Part shown: one piece after another, positions 1-10,390 of the stretch | How positions within the stretch are numbered: position 1 is the first letter of the stretch | Layout: each line of letters begins with the position of its first letter | NCBI RefSeq assembly: GCF_033807575.1 | Contig: NC_084710.1 | Span: 19,076,357 to 19,140,356 of the forward strand | From: Cydia pomonella | Lineage: Eukaryota > Arthropoda > Insecta > Lepidoptera > Tortricidae | Length of the DNA: 64,000 bases | Direction: 5' to 3' | The notes under the pieces: generated by a model | Seen by the model: the letters and a program-made list of their open reading frames with translations, nothing else | What the model was told of the DNA's origin: nothing | The model's database searches: none | Program-made: the position numbers and the translations under genes

Positions 1-2003
1 TAACACATGAGGGCCATCCGGGGGAGCAGCTCTGCTCGGATGGCCCAGTCGAAGCCGATGTTCCACAACAGGGGTCCAAGCACCGACCCCTGGGGAACAC
101 CGCAGGCCATCCGCCTTTCCAATCGCCCATCAGGCGTGTTGCAGACCACCACCCTATCTGACAGGTAGTGGTCTACAACTCGCCTCAGGTATGGGGGCAC
201 CTCGTGGTACCTCAGGGCCTCCCGTATCACCGAGTACGGGAGGGTACCGAACGCGTTGGCGATGTCCAGAGACACCGCAATGGTACCCTCCCCTCGCTTT
301 AAAGCATTCTCACGGAAGGCCCGAAGTGCCCCCAATGCGTCCATCGTGGACCTGCCGCTTCGGAACCCATATTGGCGCCCAGTGAGATCGGGGCCCGTCT
401 CCTGTAAGTGCCGACCTATTCTTGACGCCAATATGCGTTCCAGCATTTTGCCCCCTTCGTCCAACAGGACTATTGGCCTCCATCCAGATGGGGAGTCCGC
501 CGGCCTGTTCTCCTTCCTGAGGAGGCACACGATACCCTCTTTCCAGCACCTTGGAAACCGTCCATCCCTAAGGCACCGATTAAAGATGGACTGGAGACAG
601 TCTCCAAGGTGCTCCATTACGATGGGTAGGACCCTCCCATGGACCCCGTCTGGGCCAGGGGCTTTTCGGCAGGCCCTAACCCTATGGGCGACACGGGCCA
701 TTTCGCCCTCCGTCACGAGGGGTACCTCCTCAGGATCCAGCGGCTCCTCCTCCCTGGGGACCACCATTGCAGGAGGGGCGATGTCTGGGGCTGGAGGGAA
801 TAAACCTTCTAATATACCCCGGAGGGTCCCTATGTCCATGGTATCCATGGGGGCGGCCTGACGGAGCTTCTTCCTTACAAGTTTATAAGGCCGTCCCCAT
901 GGGTCCTCATCTAAAGAGGCCAAAAAGGCCCCGTGCGCCGCATCCTTTGCCTTGGCGATGGCAAGGTTGAGGGCCTTCTTGGCCTCATTCAGCGCCCGGT
1001 GGTACGCTTCCAGCTCCTCCTGGGTGTGCCGCCTCCTCCGACAGCGTGTGAATAGCCGCCTCGCAGCATTACTGGCAGTCCGGAGAGCGGCCACTTCCGG
1101 ACACCACCAATATGTCGCCTTTTTCCTCCGAGGAGGCCCCGCTCTCCTCATTGAGGCGTCGCATGCCCGTGTGAGGGAAGCGCGGAAGCCAAGGGCCATA
1201 CTGTCTGCATTGGCTTCCTCTGGCATTTGACGCCCCCATCTGGCCTCCACCATGGCCGCCTCTCTGGCCGCCTCCCGATCCAGGGTGGCCAGGCTCCACC
1301 TCGGAGTTCTCCTCGTGTCCCTCGGTTGCCTGGGCTGTTGACCTTGCTGGGCCCTGGAGACCCTCATTCTGATGTACAGATGATCAGAGAGGGTCTCGGT
1401 GTCCTCCAGGACACGCCAATCCGCAATGCTCGCTGCCGCCACTGGGGAGGCCAGAGTGATGTCAATAATAGACCCCCCCCCCCCCAGGCGCACGCAGGTG
1501 TTGGCTGTGCCCTGGTTCACCACTTCAAGCCCCAGCCCGACCAACCACTCGAGGAGCTCTGTTCCCCTGGGGTCGGTCCTAGGGGAGCCCCATGCAGCGC
1601 ACTTGGCGTTGAGATCCCCCAGGACCATTATGGGGGAGGGAGCCGCACCAGCCACCGCCCGTCCCAGCCTCTCCAGGTAGGCCTCGAACTCGTGTAGTGG
1701 CCTATTTGGGGAGAAGTACACGCCAATCAATACAATGTCCCCCAATCTGGCCACCACATAGCCAGGGCCCGTGGAGACTCTGGAGAGGGGCAGACCGCCC
1801 ATGGCCGGCGCCACAATGGCTACCGTGGCTTTCGTGCCTACCCCGTCACCCACCCAGTTAGCCTGCTGCGGGACATAGTATGGCTCCGATACAGCCGCCG
1901 CAGCAACCTCCCACTCCGCCATGTGCTGGATCATAAGATCTTGTGCACGCGCGGAGTGGTTGAGGTTGCACTGGAGCAATTCTAGGTTTTGTCTGGGAGG
2001 CAT
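1..2003 (-). CDS. R1-clade ORF2: AP-like endonuclease plus reverse transcriptase (C-terminus off the left edge)
   Basis: Open for 667 codons from ATG at 2003-2001 to the window edge. The apurinic-like endonuclease occupies roughly residues 5-215: catalytic-type SEPY near residue 40, GDLNAK near 130 and SDH near 206. A linker with the DPWGRPYK hallmark of R1-clade proteins follows, then the RT fingers (APGPDG) and RT block A (SLDIANAF, Asp near residue 580), then GVPQGSVLGPLLW. The sequence ends before the FADD/YADD box. A run of 13 C at 1473-1485 is read in frame as four Gly codons, so it is not a frameshift. It nicks genomic target DNA and primes cDNA synthesis on it (known for the family). 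No stop was found in the parts I translated, including both ends and several internal blocks. Confidence 0.87.
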   Translation of the reverse strand, partial: MPPRQNLELLQCNLNHSARAQDLMIQHMAEWEVAAAAVSEPYYVPQQANWVGDGVGTKATVAIVAPAMGGLPLSRVSTGPGYVVARLGDIVLIGVYFSPNRPLHEFEAYLERLGRAVAGAAPSPIMVLGDLNAKCAAWGSPRTDPRGTELLEWLVGLGLEVVNQGTANTCVRLGGGGSIIDITLASPVAAASIADWRVLEDTETLSDHLYIRMRVSRAQQGQQPRQPRDTRRTPRWSLATLDREAAREAAMVEARWGRQMPEEANADSMALGFRASLTRACDASMRRAGPPRRKKATYWWCPEVAALRTASNAARRLFTRCRRRRHTQEELEAYHRALNEAKKALNLAIAKAKDAAHGAFLASLDEDPWGRPYKLVRKKLRQAAPMDTMDIGTLRGILEGLFPPAPDIAPPAMVVPREEEPLDPEEVPLVTEGEMARVAHRVRACRKAPGPDGVHGRVLPIVMEHLGDCLQSIFNRCLRDGRFPRCWKEGIVCLLRKENRPADSPSGWRPIVLLDEGGKMLERILASRIGRHLQETGPDLTGRQYGFRSGRSTMDALGALRAFRENALKRGEGTIAVSLDIANAFGTLPYSVIREALRYHEVPPYLRRVVDHYLSDRVVVCNTPDGRLERRMACGVPQGSVLGPLLWNIGFDWAIRAELLPRMALMC

Positions 2004-4348
2004 TAACTTTCCATGCGCTGCTGATCCGTCCGGTTTTCAGGTTCATTCCTGGGCGCGGCCGCTGCTGAATTTGCAGGACCAGCAGCGTAGGCCTCCTTTC
2101 CTCTGATTGGTGGGGGGGTGCAGGCTAGCCCTCCCATCACGTGTCCCGCCTTTAAACCGGCATGGTGGCATACCGCGCACCAGGGGGCCGACGCGGAGCA
2201 GTCCCTGCTCATGTGGCCTGGTTTGCTGCATCTTTAGCACCAGCTGCCCCTATCCACCGGGGACGGGCACAGAGGCCGCGTATGTCCCGTCCCCATGCAG
2301 CGGTAACAGCGCAAAGGCAGCTGTTCCAACGCCTCCACCCGGGCCGCAGACCACCCGACGACTATGCGTCCTGCTGTGACCACTACCTTGGCCGCTGTCA
2401 GTGGGCACCGCAGGATGACCGAGCCGGTCCCGTTGGCCGCCATCCGTATTGCCCCCACCGACACCTGGTCTTCTAGGCATCTGCCTCTGGCGGCAACCTC
2501 CCTTTTTAGAATCTCCGGAGTGACGGATTCGTCGAATCCGGAGATTTTGATTTCGGCCTTCTTGACCGGCCGGTAAACCTCAGCTACATCGCCCACAAGA
2601 CTCCGGAGCCGGTCCACCAGGTTGTCCGCCGCCTGACTGCTCTGCGCCCCTGGGACCTCTATGATGCGCGCCCCTGTGGCCGTTCTGCGCACATTCAGGT
2701 GGTCCACGCCAAGCTCCGCCAACTTAAGTGTGGTGGCCCTCTCCATAACCGACCTGTAGTCGGTTTGGGCGTCCGGCTTGAGGGCCACAACAACCGCCGC
2801 CATAGTTGGGGCCACTAATTTTGGGGCTGTCACCTTCCTCTGGGTTTGCTGTGGTTGGGGCTGGGGAGGGGCCTTAGCCCTAGCCTTGCCCTTTTTGACC
2901 ACAGTGGACCAACCTTCTTGTTGGGGAGTAGGCGGCGCAGGTGGCGCCACACTCGGGCGGGCCTGTCTTCCCGGTACCCTGGGAGCAGGGATCGCCGGCT
3001 GGGGTTTTTTGCCCCTTGGTTTTGGGACCGGCCTGGTTTGGATCTGTCCAGCCTGTGTCTGCCGCAGTGGGGGCGCTTCAGCCACTCGGGGTGCTCCTGC
3101 TGTTCGACTGGACGCAATTGGGGAGGCCAATTGAGATGCCCCTCCAGCCTTCCTTTGTGTCCTTGGGACACTAGGTACCTCCGCTTGGTGCCCCGTCACA
3201 TCCAGGTCCATTTCCTGGTCCGGGAGCGTCCTTCTCCTATCAGCCGCCAGTGGTGGTCGGCGGATGGGCTCCGGCGGCAGTCGTCCCTCCACACTCTCGA
3301 GGCGGGCATTCACCATGTTCCCCAGGGATTGGAACATTTCCCTCTGGAAGCTCCCCAGGCGGACCTCCATGAGTTTGCCCAATTCCTCGAGAAGGGTTTG
3401 CGTCTCCGTCTCCGTCCCTGCCCTGATTGGCTCCGCCTGCCTGCGCTCGGAGAAGGCCTTGCGCAGAGCCTTCGTCTCCAGGCGGAGGTGCTCCAACTCA
3501 CTCCTCATCCTTTCGTTGTCCGCTTTAAGCGAGCGGACAACTTCGGACTCACCGAGCGAGTCTGCCAGACTCATCAACTCCCTACAGGCAGAGTTGATTC
3601 TCCCCCGTATGTCGCCTTTTAAATTTTTACTTTTGGCCGCATCACTTAATATCTCCCGCGCACAGGCCTTGATGCGGCCGCCAGGAGTTTCATACCCCTC
3701 CGAGTTCTCCCCCATTTGTACTGGGCTCCGCGAACGCCTACCAGTGCTCCGTCTCGGTTTCGGACTGTATGGGACTTCCGTCTCGGATACCGTCTCATAT
3801 TAGTCCTCCAGTTGCGCCTTGGCGGCGCTGAGTCCCACGTAGTGCCCTTTGCCACGGCCACGGCGGGAAGTACTCAGTTTGCGCACTGGCGTCTCACCCT
3901 CGCTGTCCTGGTGGTCTCTACCCCTTTTCTCCCGTCTCTCCCTGATATTCCCCCCTGTTTCGTCCCGGTTCGAGCTCCTGGCTCCGTCCGTCACCACACT
4001 GCCCCACTCGTCAGTAGACGTCTCAGAGAGACGTCTTACCCTACTTCTTCCCCCCGACCAGAATCTTCCCAAAGTAGGGGTGGGGGAGACATCCCCCCCC
4101 CCAATGTACCCCCTTCCAGAGTCCTCGCCGTCCTCGACTTCCTGGCTAACCTCCAGGCTCGCCTCACTTTGGGACACCGAGTTGGTCCCCATTCCTCCAG
4201 ATCGTCCGCAACCCCCCCTTTTTCTTGCTTCCCCCCCTTCTCCTCTCTTATCCCCACCCGGATCCGGCGTTCCCCCCACCAAAACCATGGAGGAAGCGAC
4301 CGCAAACACCAATTCCGCAAAAACGGTCAAGTGTGATCTGTACCACAC
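2003..4348 (-). pseudogene. R1-clade ORF1 (gag-like RNA-binding protein), broken by two in-frame stops
   Basis: One continuous minus frame is split by TAA at 3802-3800 and TAA at about 2236-2234. The three pieces share phase and together resemble an R1-clade ORF1: an acidic, Ser/Arg-rich N-terminus; a central 493-codon piece (3715-2234) with a coiled coil near its start and a Pro/Gln/Ala-rich linker; then three zinc knuckles. Knuckle 1 (CX2CX4HX4C) ends the central piece. Knuckle 2 is interrupted by the second stop at the position usually held by Tyr in CYRC. Knuckle 3 follows downstream. The frame then ends as TAATG with the ORF2 start. The break pattern suggests point mutation of a once-complete gene. 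Translation from 3715 as a shorter ORF1 is possible but would lack knuckles 2 and 3. Confidence 0.8.
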
Positions 4349-4990
4349 TCGACAAACTTACGGAATTTGGGTTCAAAAATTGTTTTGTCCCCCTTCCGGT
4401 TGTCCGAAAATTTCGGGACGTGGGTAGAATACGGAGTTTGACCTCCCCTATCCAAATCCCCAAACGCCCGGACACCAGCTAGCCACGTTCCGACGCTATC
4501 CCTTTTCAAAAGTTTACCAACTTATGAAAAGTAGTTGGAAGCGCCGCAAAAACAGGAATAGCAATCTTGTTTTTGATTTATAACTTCTGACCCTGATGTC
4601 AGAAAATTATAAATCGCCCGTCACAAGGTAGGTCTTGCCCTTGCCTGGTTATGCCCGTCACTTCAAAAGAAGAAAACAGAAAGAAAAAGAAGATAGAATT
4701 TTTTTCCAAAAAATAAAACAAGATTCGAAACTTCAAAACAAAGAATTGTTTTCCCTATAACTCTGGAACCAGGAGTCCCAGCGTTACCGAGAAAACGGAA
4801 GAAGAAAGAGAAAAAGAAATGAAAAATTACCAGACTAAAACAAAGAACAGAAAAAGAAAGAAAGAGAAGATAGAAATTTTTTAACAAAAACCAAAAACCG
4901 CACAAAAATCGCTCCAAACGAAAAACACCAAAAGTCCAAAAATAATGCCAAGTCGTCAAGTTAGATGCGTTTCGATAACCGGGATGAATA

Positions 4991-5436
4991 GCCAAAAATT
5001 GTTAACGTCTACTCTCCAAAAATCACCGAAATCGCACTAGAACACCTCACACCTAACCTCCAACGCACCTACCTAGTGCTACAAGTTATCAGTAGGCAAA
5101 CAATCCCGATACCCCAATCAGTAGGTCAGGTTAGCTTAACGGTGCTTAAATCCGGTTACATTTAATGTAACCCATGGTTCACGTTTGACATCTGTGAATT
5201 GGTAATGTGATGTATGAATCATCCTCTGACACTGTTGAATTATAACTGGAGGCTAATTCGACTGGTTTTCTTGGCGGCTTGTGACATGGCGGTCATATGT
5301 ATGGTCAGTTATGGAAAGTGATTTTAACAAATTTACGAGTATATACCACGATGGTGAAAATAATTGGAAACGTAAACGGTTATTGTTATCTGTCCATAGG
5401 CTACAGCAGCATATATGCTTTAAACACTCCAAATTT
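4991..5436. other. Unassigned intergenic DNA
   Basis: I see no gene here. A short frame at 5281-5505 runs into the SINE and has no recognisable domain, so it is treated as chance. Confidence 0.5.
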
Positions 5437-5663
5437 GACGACCTGTCTGGCCTAGTGGGTAGTGACCCTGCCTATGAAGCCGATGGTCCCGGGTTCAAAT
5501 CCTAGTAAGGGCATTTATTCGTGTGATGAGCACGGCTATTTGTTCCTGATTCATGGGTGTTATGGGTAAGTAGTAAGTACCCTCAACACAAGCCTTATTG
5601 AGCTTACTGTGGGACTTAAGTCAATTTATGTAAAAATGTTCTATAATATTTAATTATTATTTA
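5437..5663 (+). mobile_element. tRNA-derived SINE, family S1, copy 1
   Basis: The head reads like a tRNA with an A-box-like TGGCCTAGTGGG and B box GGTTCAAATCC. A conserved tRNA-unrelated part (GCATTTATTCGTGTGATGAGCA and on) and an ATTTATTTATT-type tail follow. The same family recurs at 10203-10390, 29845-30316 (minus) and 57371-57640. This copy carries a small internal deletion relative to the 57 kb copy. Confidence 0.85.
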
Positions 5664-7260
5664 TTTATTTTTATATTTCAACTTTACTTATACTACATAC
5701 CTAATCCCTTGAGAAAATCTCAGTGCAAAGCTAATTCTACATCCATATAAACACTTGAGCTTGATGGTATCGTTATCAGGATTCTTTATTCGAAAGTAAA
5801 ACGAGAATTGTTTTCAAGTTTACGACTTTACTCACTTATCGCGAGCTATTACATGTAATTGGTTTAGTAGAGCCTTATCCGTAATGGTCCCATTAGGCTG
5901 TCACCGTTTCCGTCAATCACTTCGTTTACTGGAAACCTATTCGGAGTATAAAAATCGCAACTTGGATTGACACGAATGGTTCTTGTAGCAGTAGAACTCG
6001 CGATTTGCGAACCCCATTGCTCCGCAATTTTGAAATATTTCCAAAATCTGAATAGACTTAAAAAAATCGTAAGTAAGTATTATTAACGCACTTGCTCAAA
6101 AAAATCACTAACAATCGTGGAGAAATGCGACCTGTAAAGGAGAACAGCCGTGCTTACGAAATAATTTTTTAGTATTTTTACCTAGCTGAAACGGAGAGGC
6201 TTTGCTCCTAGTGTCAAATCAAATCAAGATGTTTTAAGGCCGAATATGGTTCCCGTTCATTTGTTCTTATTGGACGAACCGTCGTTTCTTAAGTTTTCTT
6301 GCAAGATATTGCGGAAATGTATTTTGTATTGCGATATACTTTTTACGCGATTGCGCCGCGGGAAAATGTACGGGACTTTATTGTTTAACAATAACGCGTA
6401 TTGCATTATTACAACATTGTAGTTTGCTGGGTTCTCTTTGCTTGCGGAGCTACGGTGAACCAGTGCAAGAAATTAACATCGACTCCTAATTTGTACTTAG
6501 CGTTTTTCTTTCCTGATCGTGTCCTGCAAGCACCTGGGTCAACTGATACCAAGTTTTTGCATAAGAACTAGTTTTTTCTATGAGGATTCTGACAGCTCCT
6601 GGCGCGAGAGGACATGCAAATTTAGGAGCGCTAAGAGGCTAAAATCAAGATGGGTTAGTTTCAGGCACGTCATTGGTGCATATAATAGATAAATTAAGGG
6701 AACCTCATTGGAATGAGCCAGAAGTAGAGCCCTGAATACGACCTAAAGAATGAACTAAGTATTTTAAGCGTTCTTCGTAAAGTCCCATTTCATTATTTTT
6801 CCCATTGGTCGGTACGAGATTCTCGCCACTAATATGCGATTATCAGTATTAAGGAACTCGATTACTATCACCTACAATAATTACAATTGCATACGGCTTT
6901 TCTTCCGAAAACGTACGGGAATCTCTTATCCCGTAAATGGGTGTTCACACTCACGAGATTATCGCTTGCTCAAGCGAAATGAATAACACCTATCTGAACG
7001 ATCAATTGTCATTGTCTATTTCCAAGGTAGTATTGCAATCCATTTAGTGAGGCAATCTGATAATTTGTGCGAGTCAGCTATCGAGACTATCGAGTAATTG
7101 ACCTGTAGCCCGACCCAAGAATCGATTTATAAATCGATTTAGACTAATCGCGATAGGAGAGGCTTGTCGTATGGCACAGGCTCTACCTACGTACTGCTTT
7201 GGTACCTTGCTGTTATTGCATAAGATATCCTGATATTTCAATCCACGTAGGCACGTTCGC
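5664..7260. other. Gene-free AT-rich DNA
   Basis: No frame longer than chance, no domain and no repeat shared with the rest of the window was recognised here. Confidence 0.5.
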
Positions 7261-7261
7261 T

Positions 7262-7500
7262 TTAATGCAGGAGCACAGAATAAATAATAGAACTACCGTA
7301 CAGAAATGACACTTCTTACAAAACCGAAGTTTGACAACGATTCAGAGACGAATTATGCTGTCCCTTTCTATTTAGGGTTGTCAAAATTCAAGTCATTATC
7401 TTATCTGTGGTCGTGCTCGTATAGCGACGTCAAGTTGTGCCAACCTTAATAATTGCTCGGAGCTGAGCCGAGAAAAGCCGAAAGGAGGAGTGTAGTAGGC
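7262..7500 (+). repeat. Dispersed repeat family R2, copy 1
   Basis: Aligns over about 230 bp with 59315-59575: both contain AGAATAAATAATAG, ACTACCGTACAGAAA, AGGGTTGTCAAAATTCA and TCAAGTTGTGCCAACC in the same order. A fragment of the same family lies inverted at about 26508-26555. Internal indels show the copies are old. No coding capacity. Confidence 0.75.
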
Positions 7501-8206
7501 ATGTGATCAAATTAGTGATCAATTAAAAGCTCTTTCTGCCTCCAAGAAGAGGAATCTTGGAAGACGAGAAGGAGGGCCTACGGCCACCATCTTGCTGATG
7601 ATGGTGATGACTTTATGACATTTCTGGAGACTTTGTTTTGTAATCTTTGTAGACTCTTACTATGTATCGCCTTAATATGTACTCGTACTCTCAATCCACA
7701 TTCAATGATATAGGTAATGAAGTGATCAACAAATAAATACGCTATTTATTAAGAGCAGTGGAAATGGCTCACTTTAGTATGGAAACTTGAAACAGTGACC
7801 GGTTTAAGATAAACAAGACTACCCAGATTATCCGTATGCTATCTTTATCGCTACATTCTGATCTTCTAAAAGAAAAAAATCAAATGTGTGACTGTAAACC
7901 CGTCTTTGGTTTTCCCCTCTTTTTTGGACGGTTAATATATAGCTCACTTATGTTATGATACCCGACCCACAAAATATAGAGTCTACTAAATATAGAGTCG
8001 GCAGTCTGCACGCACGCTGTTTTCATACCAAATACTACGTAAAGTATATGGAACTTATATATGCATTATTATTGCCAAGCTAGTGCAAAGTTAGCGTGGC
8101 CAGAATATAATAATTCGTTTACATAAATAACCTTCACCCACTCCTCCTGGCTTCGTCGTATTCGGCTAAAATGGGCATTTCTCGCTAAAAAAAAAAAATG
8201 CAATCC
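7501..8206. other. Gene-free DNA
   Basis: AT-rich with no supported gene or recognised repeat. Confidence 0.4.
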
Positions 8207-8434
8207 AGATTGCCAGAGCCATTGTTCGACTGCGACGCGCGCGCCACCTGCCGGAAGACGGGCGTTTCCGCGTGCAGGCAAACCTGATTCACGAGAGAAT
8301 TATCTACTGTCAAGGACATTTTAAGGAACATCTAACCAGAGTATTGATTGAAGAATCAAAGGTAGGCATAGAGTTCTATAAGCCAAAACTGCGTCGGGAT
8401 TTATGTACTAAATCACTTACCTACAGAAAATAGT
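8207..8434 (+). other. Possible orphan exon or fossil coding segment
   Basis: An abruptly GC-rich patch (8207-8282) in AT-rich DNA begins right after a CCAG acceptor-like site. One plus frame stays open for about 75 codons to a TAG near 8434, beginning IARAIVRLRRARHLPEDG. A donor-like AAG/GTAGGC lies near 8361. The upstream tract is poly-A rather than polypyrimidine, so the acceptor is weak. No family was recognised. It could equally be a degraded transposon piece. Confidence 0.2.
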
Positions 8435-8439
8435 ACAGT

Positions 8440-8765
8440 TTAAAAAAAAAAAAATTTTGGGGGTTCCCCATACTTAGCACTGAAACTCAATTTTTTCTTT
8501 CATCAAACCCATACGTGTGGGGTATCTACGAATAGGTCTTCAAAAATGATATTGAGGTTTCTAATATTTCTTTTCTAAACTGAATAGTTTGCGCGAGAGA
8601 AACTTCCAAATTGGTAAATGTGCCCCCCCCCCCCCTGTAACTTCTAAAATAACAAAATGATAAAACTAAAAAAAATATATGATGTACATTATCATGCAAA
8701 CTTCCACCGAAAATTGGTTTGTATGAGATCTAGTAAGTAGTTTTGATTGACACCCCATCCATCAT
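8440..8765 (-). repeat. Dispersed repeat family R3 fragment with C13 tract
   Basis: Inverted relative to 34020-34470: both share the stretch around GGGTTCCCCATACTTAG, the homopolymer run (C at 8624-8636; G at 34201-34221) flanked by TTAGAAGTTACA on the G strand, and CCAATTTTCGG next to AGATCTAGTAAGTAG. Only the internal part is kept; the GACAGACGGAC end is missing. Confidence 0.7.
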
Positions 8766-9611
8766 CAAAATCGGCTTATAAAATAGCTCTCAAATCAATA
8801 CTTAGTTAAGCGTACTTCAATGCTAAGCTGGAACACACAACACAAACGAGCATAGATACCTACAGCTCAAATACATAATCGAACAAAAGTACTTTGTTAC
8901 TTCCATTAACCTAAAACGTATCTATCATTCTTCGATTGCCGCAAAATCGCATAACGACCGCTAAACTCATGTGTTTTGGCTATTGCGCCTATTACTAAAG
9001 AAGGGTCATACAATGACCTCAGGGCTCTCTATCCGCTAGAATATGCAAGTGCGATAGAGAGGAAGATAACGAAATTTTGTATTTCGATGTTCGCGGTAAG
9101 CCCTCAAATGGAATTCTCTTAAAATTGGTTGTGTTGAGTGGTTTACGATGCTACGAAATTCTACTAATCGCTATTTAGAGATGTTATCTTTTATACTTAA
9201 GAGGCAGAACGAATGTCAATTTGTACGCTCATAAGTTCTCTATTTTTCTCTGTGTTGCGGCAAGGCAAGTTACCTGATTACGTATCGTATTCATTATAAG
9301 CTCCCAAGGCAAGTTAAGCTTTCTAGTTAAATTATAAGTCAATACGATATTATGAAGTGGAATATACTTAGTTGCTATTATGACATTGCAAGTAACGAGA
9401 GAAATTCTAATAATAATATAATAGAAGTTTTCAACAAAAATATTATAGCAGACAATGAAAAGTAAACCTGCAAATGTGCAAGTTGCGAAAGTTTTTTTAA
9501 ATACATTTTTCCAAAAAAAATTGAAAAGTTTTCAGAAATTACGTAATAAAGAAAGTTTCCGTTTCAAAAATAGGAATATGCATTCCTTGTAGTAAGTTGA
9601 AAATTTGTGGC
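8766..9611. other. Gene-free DNA with a small degenerate repeat
   Basis: No gene is seen. About 9030-9110 resembles 49300-49375 (GTGATAGAGAGG..GATAACGAAATTT), an old dispersed repeat. Confidence 0.4.
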
Positions 9612-9745
9612 ATTATCTATGAAAAGGGACCTTAATGTCGGTGGCGCTTACGCCTCACTGCGTTGCGCAGCGTTGTACTTGTATAGGAGCATCGTTTAAA
9701 ATGGCGGAAGTGCTATCGACAATAAGGTCCCTTTCAATAGATAAC
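9612..9745. mobile_element. Short inverted-repeat MITE (about 134 bp)
   Basis: Terminal arms of about 30 bp face each other: GAAAAGGGACCTTAATGTCG on the left and CGACAATAAGGTCCCTTTC on the right, each flanked by TTATCTAT-like ends. The short frame running through it has no independent support. Confidence 0.7.
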
Positions 9746-10202
9746 GTCACATTTTTGGAGATATTTTTATGTAGAAGATTTCATAAAAATGGAAGATTTC
9801 CGTCGTTTAGTAATTAAACCTATACCTACAAATTATTAAAAAGCACAAATTCGTAAGTCAAATAAGCAACTTGATAAATGACATTAATTTTTCCATCCCG
9901 GTAAACGAGTTCCACCAATTGTCAAGGCTAACAATGTTAATTTAATTCTTACTTCGCCATTGAGCGTAAACAAAACATTCAACTATCGGCTAATGTAAAA
10001 TACACAGCCTCTTACATACCAAGTTATGCTTGAAGAACCAACAGTCTTAATGGAGCTTAAGAGAAAAGTTATCGATCGGTTCTCCAGACAAACGTAGTCC
10101 CCATTTTCCTCTCTAGATATTGACATAATGGAAAATACTTTTACACAATTTGAACCATAGCTATGCCTTTTAGTTTCACTTTTTACAATTGGTATTAGTT
10201 GA
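9746..10202. other. Gene-free DNA
   Basis: Nothing recognised. Confidence 0.4.
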
Positions 10203-10390
10203 ACGACCGGTCTGGCCTAGTGGGTACTGACCCTGCCTATAAAGCCGATGGTCCTGGGTTTGAATCCCGGTAAGGGCATTTATTTGTGTGATGAGCACAG
10301 GTATTTGTTCCTGAGTCATGGATGTTTTCTATGTATTTGTGTATTATATAACTCCATTTGTGTAAGAATGTCCCTATAATATTTATTTAT
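10203..10390 (+). mobile_element. SINE family S1, copy 2
   Basis: Same tRNA-like head as the other copies (GGTCTGGCCTAGTGGG, B box GGTTTGAATCC) and the GCATTTATTTGTGTGATGAGCA body. Part of the 3' region present in the 57 kb copy is deleted. Ends in a TATTTATTTATT tail. Confidence 0.85.

Larger units (their letters stand above)
1..4990 (-). mobile_element. R1-clade non-LTR retrotransposon, truncated by the window edge
   Basis: Two-ORF retrotransposon read right to left: purine-poor leader (about 4990-4349 in element sense), gag-like ORF1 (4348-2003), then endonuclease/RT ORF2 (2003 to beyond base 1). ORF1 stop and ORF2 start overlap as TAATG at 2005-2001, a typical R1-clade coupling. Base composition is markedly GC-richer than the surrounding DNA up to about 4300. 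The 5' boundary is uncertain: a stretch rich in A and G on the plus strand at 4660-4920 probably belongs to the leader. No target duplication can be seen because the 3' end lies outside the window. R1-clade members include rDNA-specific (R1) and telomere-specific (TRAS, SART) lineages. No 28S or TTAGG array is seen at the right side, so target specificity is unknown. Confidence 0.85.

Noticed and set aside
256..861. 201-codon plus-strand frame
   Set aside because: Antisense shadow of the R1-clade ORF2; the opposite strand shows clear RT motifs.
1473..1485. Frameshift at the 13-C run in ORF2
   Set aside because: Translation on both sides is in phase with 13 C (four Gly codons, then SIIDITL).
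2846..4336. Plus-strand frames of 206-258 codons
   Set aside because: Antisense of the gag-like ORF1; GC-rich DNA with few stops, no domain.
5437..5520. tRNA genes at SINE heads (also 10203, 30245, 57371, 61713) and at 46355 and 46860
   Set aside because: Repeated, poorly pairing tRNA-like heads continuing into SINE bodies or MITE arms; not genuine tRNAs.
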